Source: Apium graveolens (Eukaryota > Streptophyta > Magnoliopsida > Apiales > Apiaceae). From it: DNA of 64,000 bases. The translations under genes and the position numbers were made by a program. The notes under the pieces are model-generated. The model searched no databases. It saw only the letters and a program-made list of their open reading frames with translations, and was not told where the DNA came from. The DNA lies in NCBI RefSeq assembly GCF_009905375.1, contig NC_133650.1:147268567-147332566 (forward strand), in the 5' to 3' direction. Shown here in pieces: positions 23,699 to 34,300 of this stretch. How positions within the stretch are numbered: position 1 is the stretch's first letter; each line of letters starts with the position of its first letter.

Positions 23699-25604
23699 CT
23701 AAGGAGCTGAAGTACCCTCGGCATCCATATCATCGTCCTCTCCACTCTCGCTGGATGTCTCTGTCGTCTCGGAGGAGGAGGAAGAGCTGTCGTCCTCAGC
23801 AGGTCTGGAAGAAGACTCGGGAGGAGGAAGAAGTGGATCCTGAGGAACATGGTCCGAGACAACTACTCGGGTACGAAACCTCTGTAGCAAAGCCTCGTCA
23901 TCAGGGCAGATATAGTCCGCCGGGTTAATATCGGGACAAGCCTCGTTCACGGTCCCAAGGGCCGTGTCCCAACCAGTCCTAAAAAACCCGGGAAAGACTG
24001 AATCATCCCTAATCCTCATGGATTGGGCAAACTCCTCCGAGTCCAGATAGTTGTCTATAGCTTTATCCTTCTCTGCCCGAAGTACCACCAGCTCGGCATT
24101 AGACTCTCCGAGTTCTTCCTCCTTGCGCTTGAGCTTCTTCTCCAGGGTAGCATACTTCTTCTGTTGCCTCCTGAGGGCATTATCGGCCTTATCAGAAGCC
24201 CGCTTCCACGATTCGGCTTGCCTCACAGCGCCTTGAAAGTAGGCGTTAGACTGGAACAAAGCAATTAACAAAGTATAAGGCAAGAAAATGCTACAAGAAT
24301 GAAAAATAAGTTCAAAAAAGAGAAGGCATACCGAAGCCAGAGATTGAGCTCCCATGAGCTTAATCCTCTCAAGATCAGGGGTGGCCACCACATCAGTAAA
24401 ATCCTTGGGAGTCACGCTATGGTAGGACCAATCCCAAGCATGTTTCGTGGAACCAACTACGGTGTCCCCTCGGCGGAATCCCCAGAGAGGCTGAAAGGCG
24501 CCTGTGGCAGCAGCAGTAGGGGCAGCAGCAGTGATAGGAGCACCATGGCCTCCAGCTCCTTCAGTTGAAGCCTCTCCTATAGGCTCTTTGTGCTTCTTCA
24601 AAAAGATAGGCTCCGTGGCCTTTCCCCGGGTGTCTAGGCCTGCGAGCCGAGCTTTCTTCATCCTAGCTGTTTCCTCAACCAAAGGAACATTGTCCTCGTT
24701 AATCTCCTTAGCAGCTGAAACAAAGCAAAGGACAAAATAAGTGATGTTAATAATGCATGAAATGAAGTAAAATTGAGAAGGGAAGAAAAATACCCTGTTG
24801 AGAAACAGAGGACAGTCCCACATGAATTAGGGAAAACTCCTCTAAGAGAGTCCAGCTGGTGGTGGTGCCATCATCCTGAGTAAGCCCATTATAAATAATA
24901 GTTTCTTCAGGAGTTAAGTGAATGGATTTGAGGCTACCATCACTGACCTTCCCGAAGGAAGATCAAAAAAGTATGCCCCAGTCACCATTCTCCCAACGTA
25001 ACCCAACGAAACTATTCCTCCAATTTTGATTATTATCAGGAATAGAGGCGCTGTTAAAGATATGTTTGCTTTTGGGCCTTTGCTTGACATAGACCCAGCC
25101 ACAGATATTGGAAGAACTATTATAACACTGAAAGACCTTCCTAAAAACGGCTACAGAAAGAGGAAAGCCCTCCCTAAGACAACAAACCATAAAACATAGA
25201 ATATTCCTCCAGGCGTTTGGAGGAAACTGACACGGATTAATTTGTAGATCAGCCAAAAGATGAGGAATAAAAGGATGGAAAGGAAACCTAAGCCCAGCAT
25301 TAAGGGCATCTGTGTAAATGAAGAGAGTGTCGGGTCTCCAGTGGCAAGTACGGTCACCACCAGAGACTGGAACTAATCTAAGAGGAGGAAGGACGTTATA
25401 GCGAGCATTTAGTTTATTGAAATCTATGTTGTGCCAAGTATTACAATGATTAAAAGAGTCGAGATGTGCAGTGGAGGGATATTCATCCCCCCTAGTGTTA
25501 ATCATATCAATTAAAGACATATATGAAGAGCGGATCTCGATATCCTTACCTCGTTTTGAAGCCGAGGCTATCTTGGCCGCCCTCTCAGAACTCTTGTCAG
25601 CCAT
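23699..25604 (-). CDS. Antisense gene of Tat-2 with two introns, Transposase_28-like, one nonsense codon
   Basis: It lies on the strand opposite gag-pol, between pol and the 3' LTR. The first part (25604-24963) starts MADKSSERAAKIAS and contains the pattern FHPFIPHLLADLQINPCQFPPNAW, reminiscent of the plant 'putative gypsy type transposon' domain (Pfam PF04195; not checked). A TGA at 24963-24965 stands where Tat-3 has AGG; beyond it homology to Tat-3 continues (SSFGKVSDG). Two GT-AG introns are visible on the minus strand: 24793-24715 and 24331-24251, each about 80 nt, AT-rich and ending TTTGTTTCAG or TTGTTCCAG. Exon 3 opens with a charged coiled-coil-like stretch (KYATLEKKLKRKEEELGESN). The tail is rich in serine and acid and ends GTSAP. 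Antisense ORFs are known in Tat elements, but their role is unclear. The splicing model is my inference. Confidence 0.72.
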
Positions 25605-26179
25605 TTAGTAAAGACTGGAAAAGAAGGCTGGAAGCTAAGGGAGGAAAGTTGAAAGAGGAGAAAGATTAGAGAGTTTTAGAAATGAATGAAGTGAAGGGTG
25701 AAGAGTGTGAGTGAGAGCACACCCCCCCCCCCACCTTTATATAGGAGGAAAAGAAGGAAATTGGGCCTAGAAAAGCCCATTCAGGCCCAAAAAAAGAAGA
25801 TTCTGGAAGCATCAGGAAATCTTTGGAAAATTCAAGAAAGAAAACTTGAGTTTTTTTGAAGATTCTGGAAGAATCCAGAAATAATCCTAGAATAATTTGG
25901 AGTTTGGGTTTAGAAAACAAAAGCCCAGTTAAGGGCCCAAGTGTTGAAAGAGGCCCAAATGGTTTTAGGGGTGGAAAAGAAGTCCAGCTAAGATAATTTT
26001 TTTTTTTTTTTTGGCCTGAACCCAAAACGTTGGCCCAAATTAAAAGCCCAGAATTAGAGGCCCAATTGAAAGGCCTGTGAAGCCCAGTAAGAGAATAAGC
26101 CCAGTTAAAATGGGCCCAAGTTTTAGCCCAGCATAAGGGGCCTAAATCCAAGTATGTACAAAAATTTATATACATGCAT

Positions 26180-26690
26180 ATGTTCTTGACCTGTTCGACC
26201 AGAAAACACAAAGAAGTCCTGGTCGAATGGCTTGAGCTCGAAATCAAGTCGATCAGGGTAAATAAAGGCCTTAATTCGACCAGGACCAGGATCAATTCGA
26301 CCAGAAAATATAGAGAAATCCTGATCGAAGCCCCTGAGGTCGAGATCCTGTCGATCAGGGTTGAAAAGGAGGCTTAATTCGACTAGAATTAGACCCATTC
26401 GATCAAGAAACACGAAAGATTCCTGGTCGAAATCATTGAGGTCAAAATTCAGTCGACCTGGGAAGCAAGAGAAGCTTAATTCGGTCAAAAAGCAAGAATC
26501 CTGACCGAAAGGGACGAAAATCCTAGTCGAAAAAAAAAAAAGGAAAGAAGGAAAAACCCTGGCCGAAATTCGACCAGGACTCCTGACCGAAAGCATCCTC
26601 CTCGAAAATCCTTCGACCAAGGCACAGCAGGGGCTAATTCGACCAGGATCCTGGTCGAATGGATTCCTGGTCGAAAATTGTATAAAAAAA
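26180..26690. repeat. Cluster of palindromic repeats built on TTCGACCAGG / CCTGGTCGAA
   Basis: The two half-sites occur many times in alternating orientation. At 26638-26659 they meet in a perfect 22 bp palindrome with core CGACCAGGATCCTGGTCG. The shadow ORFs in this stretch (FDQD...GR repeats) only reflect the repeat. A related, more diverged cluster occupies the same place in Tat-3 (about 46080-46600). Confidence 0.75.
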
Positions 26691-26799
26691 AAGGAGGAAG
26701 AAAAAAGGAAAAAAAAAAGGAAGAAAAAATCCTGGAAAATTACAAAAAAATAAGGAAATTCCTTAAAATAATTTCTGAAAAATGTTAATATTTTCAGAA

Positions 26800-27300
26800 A
26801 TAAGGAATAAATCCAGAAAATTAAAGGATAAATCCCAGAAATTAGGGAAAAAATCCAGAAATTAAGGATAAATCCCAAAAATTAGGGAAAAATCCCAGAA
26901 ATTAGGGAAAAAATCCAGAAATTAAGGATAAATCCCAGAAAATTAGGGAAAAATCCCAGAAATTAGGGAAAAAATCCAGAAATTAAGGATAAATCCCAGA
27001 AAATTAGGGAAAAATCCAGAAATTAGGGAAAAATCCCAGAAATTAGGGAAAAAATCCAGAAATTAAGGATAAATCCCAGAAAATTAGGGAAAAATCCCAG
27101 AAATTAGGGAAAAAATCCAGAAATTAAGGATAAATCCCAGAAAATTAGGGAAAAATCCAGAAATTAGGGAAAAATCCCAGAAAATTAGGGAAAAATTCCA
27201 GAAAATTAGGATAAATCCCAGAAATTAAGGGAAAAATCCAGAAATTAGGGAAAATCCCAGAAAATTAGGGAAAAATTCCTGGAAATTAAGATAATTTCTG
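26800..27300. repeat. Tandem repeat of AATTAGGGAAAAATCCCAGA-type units
   Basis: Short units of about 18-21 bp alternate between forms such as ATTAGGGAAAAATCCCAGAA and ATTAAGGATAAATCCCAGAA and are ordered into longer periods. There is no constant-length unique spacer. It lies just upstream of the polypurine tract of Tat-2. Tat-3 has only a short stretch of similar sequence (46640-46780), so expansion happened in the Tat-2 branch. Confidence 0.85.
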
Positions 27301-27408
27301 AATAAAAGGAAGATTCATTGTAAATGTGTAGGTCGCTCCACACTTTACGCAAAAACGAAACCCTGAAAGGGAACGAATAACTTCTGCGAAACCTAATCAA
27401 TGTTTCCC

Positions 27409-27425
27409 AAAAGTTGGGGGGCAAA
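27409..27425 (+). other. Polypurine tract of Tat-2
   Basis: AAAAGTTGGGGGGCAAA directly precedes the TG of the 3' LTR. Confidence 0.85.
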
Positions 27426-27970
27426 TGATAGGGATAAATAAGTCCTAATTTTTATAATTAATGGGCTGATAGGCCCAATAATAAGATGTATCATATTCAG
27501 ACCAGAAAGGTTAAGCCTGATGGACCAGATCAGACCTGGTGGAATAAAAAAGGCCCAAAAGCCCTGATTATTAATTAATTTCGTAATTAATTAATAAGGG
27601 AAAAATCAGCTATTGAGAAGAGTCCCGATAAGGATATAAATCCTTATAGATTAGCCTCAAGGGGACCTAAAAGGATAAGGAATCAGCTTCCTACTTCCTA
27701 GGACTCCTAAGTCTATCCTAATTCAGAGGCTTGTCCACCAAGTCTCCTATACCAAGTCCAATTCAAGGACTCCCACATCTATATAAGGGGCCTCACCCCA
27801 CAAATCAGAACTACGTTTTTTGGCTTGATTCTCTAATTCACAGAGATACGTAGGCATCTCGTAAAGGCAGATTGAGTCACGAAACACGAGAGCAGCCATT
27901 AAAGGCCTTGAGCTCCCGAATCTTAGTAATAAATACAGCAAATAATAACCTTAGCTTTTTATCCATAACA
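27426..27970 (+). repeat. Tat-2 3' LTR
   Basis: 545 bp, nearly identical to 17097-17640, followed by the duplication ATAGT. It points towards the LAF3-like gene and has the same TATA box. Confidence 0.95.
27779..27788 (+). promoter_or_regulatory. TATA box of the Tat-2 3' LTR, facing the LAF3-like gene
   Basis: CTATATAAGG, about 590 bp upstream of the gene's ATG. Initiation here would give a transcript reading into the gene. The sequence shows only the motif and its direction; use as a promoter is inference. Confidence 0.5.
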
Positions 27971-27975
27971 ATAGT

Positions 27976-28368
27976 ATTAAATTCAAATTTTATTCATATT
28001 TTTAAAGAAGAGAGAAAAAGGAGTGTGAAAAATGGAGGTACATAAATATTTAATTAACAAAAATAAGATTGGAAATTGTTAAGTATCACTTATTTTTAAG
28101 AAAGTAAAAAAAGAGGGAACTACTAGGATCTTGTTCGAGTTCCAATTTTGAAAATTTAATAACATTACATTTTCGTATTTTAAGAAAGACATACTATCCA
28201 TCTTCATTTGTTGTGGTAAAATCGGCTGAAGCGTGATTGTCGTCGGATATTATAAGTTGACTGACACACACAGACAAACATAACATATTGGGGAATATAG
28301 ATAGATACACAAAGCGGGGGCACGAAATCCATGTACTATACTATACTCAAACACACAACCCTTAAATT
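27976..28368 (+). promoter_or_regulatory. Remaining upstream region and 5' UTR of the LAF3-like gene
   Basis: About 390 bp of original upstream DNA lies between Tat-2 and the start codon. No gene is seen. No clear TATA box stands out; the run ACTATACTATACTC near 28333 could serve. Before Tat-2 inserted, this region joined directly to 16351-17096. Confidence 0.4.
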
Positions 28369-31300
28369 ATGTTGAACATGAAGATGATGGTGGCAGTCAT
28401 CTTACTCTCCATCATCTCACTTCCTTTGTTTAACAAATGTATGTATGTATTTATGTATGTCCTTTTATATGGTCCTGTATCTATATTTGTTGTATGCATA
28501 AATGACACAAACAAACAATTTGGTACAGTTTTGGCGAGTAGACGACAAGTAGCAGATTTGTTGGTGACAAATGGGAGCATTTACACAAGTGATTCCTCTC
28601 TTCCGTTTGCAGATTCCATGGCTGTTGGAAATGGTCGAATTCTTGGAATTGGGAATTATTCTTCTCTCGAGGTTTGTCATTCAGTGTATTCTACTTTTCT
28701 CTTGTTATTAATGCAAAGTCTCAAGTAGCCCGATGCAGGCCCTGGCTGGATATCAGACTCAATATTTGAATCTGGAAGGAAGGATTGTGCTTCCTGGATT
28801 TATTGACTCACATGTTCACTTTCTACCTGCTGGACTGCAGGTACTGTACTGCCCCCCTCATTCCCATTCACTTCGCTATTGAGTTAGTTAGGTTCATTCT
28901 TCTTTCCTGCTTAACTTCTATTCCAACTACAATTCCAGGATATTTGTAAATCTGGAGTTTGAGTTTGAGATCTTCTTTACTGTATATTATCAATATCAAT
29001 TATAAAACTTATTGCAATTTTCGTCTGATTATATCATTACAAAACTTTTTGAACATCAACCTTCCCTAGTATCCTTTACTAGTTTGTTGTGAGAGTTACG
29101 GAGATGGAGGGGGAAGAATGATAAGATTTTGTCAATTATAGTTTAAATTCATGAATCTGAGTATAAGGATGGAACAGATGGCACGTGTGGAACTTCGACA
29201 AGCTGATACAAAAGAAAAGTTTATTGAAATCGTCAAAGCGGCCGCAACAAGTAAGTCCCTGTCACCCTTACCTATCATGTTTGAGTTATTATTATTCATA
29301 TCTTATCTTTCTAGTTTTTTTTTATCCATTTCAGCAGACATGTGGTAACTCTTAAGGAATTTGATTTGACAAGATAGAACTAACATGAGAGGTCAGGAAA
29401 ACTTTCTTAGGAACATGAGTGGTTCTTTTATGAGTACACAAATCTTTTAGACACTTAGCATAAGAGGATCCCCGGCAGCGGCGCCAAAAACTTGATGTGT
29501 AAAATAACTGCAAGTGCACATCGGTTAATTGTAGCAAATACAGGTCGATCCACAGAGACTATGAATTTTCAAAACCCTAACAATTTAAATCAGGTGAACT
29601 AGACAATAAGATTTGAGAGGAGTTTGAATTAACCTAATTAGCAAATAGATCAAATAATATGAAAAACCTAGGAATCCGAATCCGTTAATCAATCACAATT
29701 AATATCAACTCGCCCTAAAATCAATTCTCTTTTTTTCACTAATAAATTTTAATTAACGAGACAAGCATATACTATGAAACTTGTTATCTAACAATAACCC
29801 ATCAAAACTTCATGGAGCAAGCATAGGCTATAAAAAATAAATCCAGTAACAATAACATATCAAAATAACTTTGTCAATTAAACAATTAAGCACCAAGAAA
29901 AATCATGAGAATCAAATAATAGGAACGAGAAGATATCAAAGCAATTAAATTAACTTCATCTTCATCCTAGGAAACAAATTTAGCTACACATGATAAAAAG
30001 ATGAACAAAACAAATAACTAATTGAATGTCTTGGGTGTTGGAATGTTGAATGTGTAAAAAACAAGAGAGGAGACCCATATATATAGGGAAAACATAAGGG
30101 TTGGGTTCTTGGAATACAAGTAGGATTCTTAGAGTAAATTCTTCTTCTTCTCCAATAAGGATTCTATTTATCTTCCAATTCCCTTGACTTCTAGAATAGT
30201 CCACCTCCTTCCTTATTTGCTCCCTTTCCAACTCAAATTCTGATTTTATTTATTTTCCTACAAAACAAAGTAAAACAATTTATTTATTAATAAAATTACG
30301 AAAAAGGACATAAAATAGGTATTAATAATATGCAATAATATGGACCTATCACTCCTCAGTCCCAAATTTTTTTTAAGAAATGGAAACGAGGTAAGAGGGA
30401 AGCAATTTTTACTTGCTTCATCCTGAAACTTACCCTCCAAAATTGAGATGCAAGAGGATGAATGTGTAAAATAAATCCCTAATTACAATCCTCGTCCTAT
30501 ATAAGTTTTATGTAAAAATAAAAACAAAATTGTAAATAATCTTTATATAACCTCCTTTTCCAACTCGGGAGCACGCAAATAATTATAATTTCACTCCATC
30601 AAAAAAAGGGATCAAGTGAGTGTAAGCTTTTCTCATTTTACTTCTCGTACGCGTCTACATTCCTTTGCTATTATCATGAAAAGCTTAGCTTCGATGTGTT
30701 AAGAGGGAGAGAGGAAGTTATTATAGTGCCTTTGTTTCATGACAGGTATTCTTTAATTTCATGTAAATATGTGTTTTATGGACAAGTTATGACACTGACT
30801 TCATCAGTCCTACTCCTGACGCAGTCGGCAGTCCTTTTTCTAAATGTCAATTGTGCTAAAGAAACTGACTGAAGCAGAAACTTAAATACATCTACAATCA
30901 TCCAAGCAGAAGAAACTCAATACTGATTACCAAATCATTGAATTGCTTTGTCATATAAATAAAGAGTTAAACCAGTGCGGGGGTAGTGCGAGCCTCTAGC
31001 TTAAACACTTCATAGTATTCAAGTACCTAGTATTTAGACTTTTAGACACCTTTGTTCCTATTACCTGAATCCTAAAGCTCGTGTCAGGTCACGAGTAGAC
31101 CTGGAATATAACATGCTGAAGTTTAAGTACTTTCTGTCAAAACTTTTGTTATACTGTATATCAATATTGTACTATTTTTATGCCTGACAGCTATTTAAAC
31201 AAACTTTTTAGATATGGAGCATGGTACTTGGATATTGGGAGGTGGATGGAATAATGACTTTTGGGGAGGAAAATTGCCAATGGGAACCTGGATTGATGAT

Positions 31301-34300
31301 ATTACAGAAAACAACCCTGTAAGAAAAAACATTTCCTGGGTTATATTTGTAATTGATAATAATGACACCTTGTTTTTACTTATCGTGCCTTTAAATGTTA
31401 TATAATCAGGTGTGGTTGTCAAGAATGGATGGGCACATGGGCTTGGCGAACTCATTGGCACTAAAAATTGCTGGAGTTACTAAGAAGACAGAAGATCCAA
31501 TAGGTGGTACCGTTGTTAGAAACACTGGTGGAGGTAATATAGGTCTTATCATTTTATGTGTTATAGTGCTTGTTAAATATTTTATTTCTAATAATAAATT
31601 ATATCAAATCTCTTAATTAGTATTGCAGCAAGACCCATTTTAATACATTAAAAAAAAGCTGCTTCTACTGCAAGAAAGGCTGCTTGACTCAGCTCAATAG
31701 CAAATTATAGTCTGGAGGAAAAGTAAAAATTAAAAGATTTTTTGTCTTTGAACTTGGATATCTATCTTATCTTTGCAGAACCAACAGGCTTGCTAATAGA
31801 TTCTGCAATGAAACTGGTCCTCTCCTGCATCCCGGAAGTGTCTAAAGATGATAAAAGGGAAGCTTTGGATAGAGCCAGCAACCTTGCCTTGAAGAGGGGT
31901 GTCACAACAGTTGTTGATTTTGGAAGGTACTTTCCCGGGGCTTCAGTAGAGCTTCCTTGGGAAGATCTTACAGGTATCATCACAATATTATCTGTTATAA
32001 TATAATATATGATGAAGAAATTGAGAATCAATTTCTCTGACCTGTATTCACTGAGTATACAGGTCACAGGATATATATATATATATCACACACCAATTAA
32101 GCCCCTAATCTTGCTAGTAAAACAGGAAAGTATACAATAGGAAAGGTTGACTAATTCTAAGAATATCAACTATCTTGATTTTCTACATTAACTAATATTT
32201 ACTAGCTTGCTTTCCTACAGTCCCCCTCAAGCTAGATATATTGAACATTCCAAGCATCGAGCTGAGTTCATTGAAATTATGACGATGAAGAGCTTTGGTT
32301 AAGATATTAGCTGCTTGTTGTCTCGAGTCTGCATAATTCAATTCAATTATCTTGTCTTCAATCTTTTCATTGATAAAGTGACGATCAATCTCGATATGTT
32401 TAGTTCTCTCATGTTGGACTGGATTTTTCGCAATCGCTATTGCTGATAAATTATCACTGAAAATATTTATCGGACATTCTAGCTTTACTCTAAGTTCATT
32501 AAGTACGCGTTTCAGCCACATTCCTTCACAAATTCCATGTGGCAAGGCCCGAAATTCTGTTTCAGCACTGCTACAAGATACCAAATGTTGCTTTTTTCGC
32601 GCCAAGATACCAGATTTCCCCAAACATAGGAATTGTAGCCTGAAGTTGATCTTCGGTCGGTGAGAGAACCAGCCCATCTGCATCTGTGTAGATCTATAAA
32701 TTCCTGTGAGAAGTTTTTGTGAACATATCCCTTTTCCTGGTGTTCCCTTGAGATACCTAAGAATTCAGTAGGCAGTGAGAAATCTGCAAACAACACTTAC
32801 CACGAAGCTTGTATCAGATCGAGTGTGAGTTTGGTAAATTAATTTCCCCACGAGATGCTGGTACCTTCCTTGATTAACTCTTATTCCATCTCTTTGTTCT
32901 CCAAGTTTGGTATTAGGATCCATCGGTGTGTCAACTGGCTTGCACCCATCATCCCTGTTTCTTGTAAGAGATCGAGGACGTATATTCGTTGAGTGACTGA
33001 GACGCCTTAATCAGATCTTGCTACTTCCATCCCTAGAAAGAATCTTAATTGTCCGAGATCCTTAATCTCAAATTCATTAGATGGAAGCTGCTTGAGATGA
33101 GTAATTTCCTGTAATCACAATATCATTGACATAAACTATCAATGCTGTTAGTTTTCCTCCCTTCAGAACACAACTCTGGTAAACCTTTCAAACCAGGTTC
33201 GAGGAGATTGCTTTAGGCCGTATATGGATCTTTTTGAGTTTGAACACCTTTCCCTTTGTAAATCTGTCAAATCATGGATGAATATCCATCTATACTTCTT
33301 CAATTAGGTCGTCATTAAGAAAATCATATTTTACGTCAAGTTGGAACAAAGGCCATTCTTTGTTTGCTGCAATCGACAGGAGGACCCTGATGATGTTCAA
33401 CTTAGCGACAGGAGTGAATGTCTCCTGGTGATCAATGCTATAGGATTGAGTAAATCCTTTAGCGACCAAGCGGGCCTTGTTTCTTTCAATGCTTCCATCT
33501 GCCTTATGTTTGACAGAATAAATCCATTTGCACCCAACTGTGCGTTTTCCGGGAGGCAGATCAGTGAGAGTCCATGTTTTATTCTTTTCAAGAGTGGCAA
33601 CCTTCCATTCAGGAATCTGCATGGCTTTGTGGACTGAATTGGGAATGCGAACTTGGTCCTGGGAGGTAACGAAAGCTCGATATGTTGGAGATAATTTAGA
33701 ATAACTCAGGTAATTATAACGGGATGTTGAGTGCATGACCGTACTCTTTTTCTATGAGCAATAGGTATGCTCAAATCGTTTGACGTATTTTCCTCCATAA
33801 TAGGTTCAGATCTACCATTTTCCTGTGTTTGGTCAATGATAAATGGGATTGGATAATATCTTTGACCTTGTTGAGTTCCAGTAGTAGTTTTTTTCACTTT
33901 TTTCTAGTTGTTTTTTCTTACTTGAATGAATAAGGATCTCTTTTCTTGGGCTATGAATATGACTACTTGAAGAAACTTGATTAGGAATTAATGATTTGTC
34001 TGACTCGATTGAGTGATTAGGTTGGACCTCTTCGATTGGAATGTGAATCGGACTTCGAGAGTTAGGATTAGAGATTATTGGCTCACATGTTTTGATCCAA
34101 TAGTTTGGAGTATTTGAAACATAGGGAACTGATGTTTCTGGAAGAATGGTGTTTATAGGAGAACTAGTTAAAGGAGAATCAGGTAGCTGGTCAATAAAAG
34201 AGAAAAAAATCCCAATTTTGCAGTTCATGATTATGGTTCTCCCTACGAACTGCAGAATTTATGTAATAAGGCTGTTCTTCAAAGAAAGTGACATCCATAG

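Larger units (their letters stand above)
17097..27970 (+). mobile_element. Complete Tat-lineage Ty3/gypsy element (Tat-2), 10.9 kb
   Basis: Both LTRs (17097-17640 and 27426-27970), primer binding site (17641-17659), gag-pol (17674-23379), antisense gene (23699-25604, minus), repeat-rich region (26180-27300) and polypurine tract (27409-27425) are present in order. The five-base duplication ATAGT flanks it at 17092-17096 and 27971-27975. The LTRs differ at about five bases and one indel over 545 bp by eye, so it is young. A long gap between pol and 3' LTR and an antisense ORF are known marks of the Tat lineage. It inserted about 400 bp upstream of the LAF3-like start codon, on the same strand. 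Gag-pol has one nonsense codon and a damaged integrase zinc finger, so this copy is probably not autonomous now. Confidence 0.95.

Noticed and set aside
26123..26878. Long minus-strand ORF of 251 codons with FDQD/GR repeats
   Set aside because: It is the translation of the palindromic repeat cluster; the periodic residues come from the DNA repeat and no family is recognisable.
26800..27300. Possible CRISPR-like array
   Set aside because: Units are directly adjacent without unique spacers of constant length, and the setting is a plant retrotransposon.
28369..28728. A separate 119-codon gene at the start of the LAF3-like locus
   Set aside because: It is exon 1, the in-frame intron 1 and exon 2 read through into intron 2.
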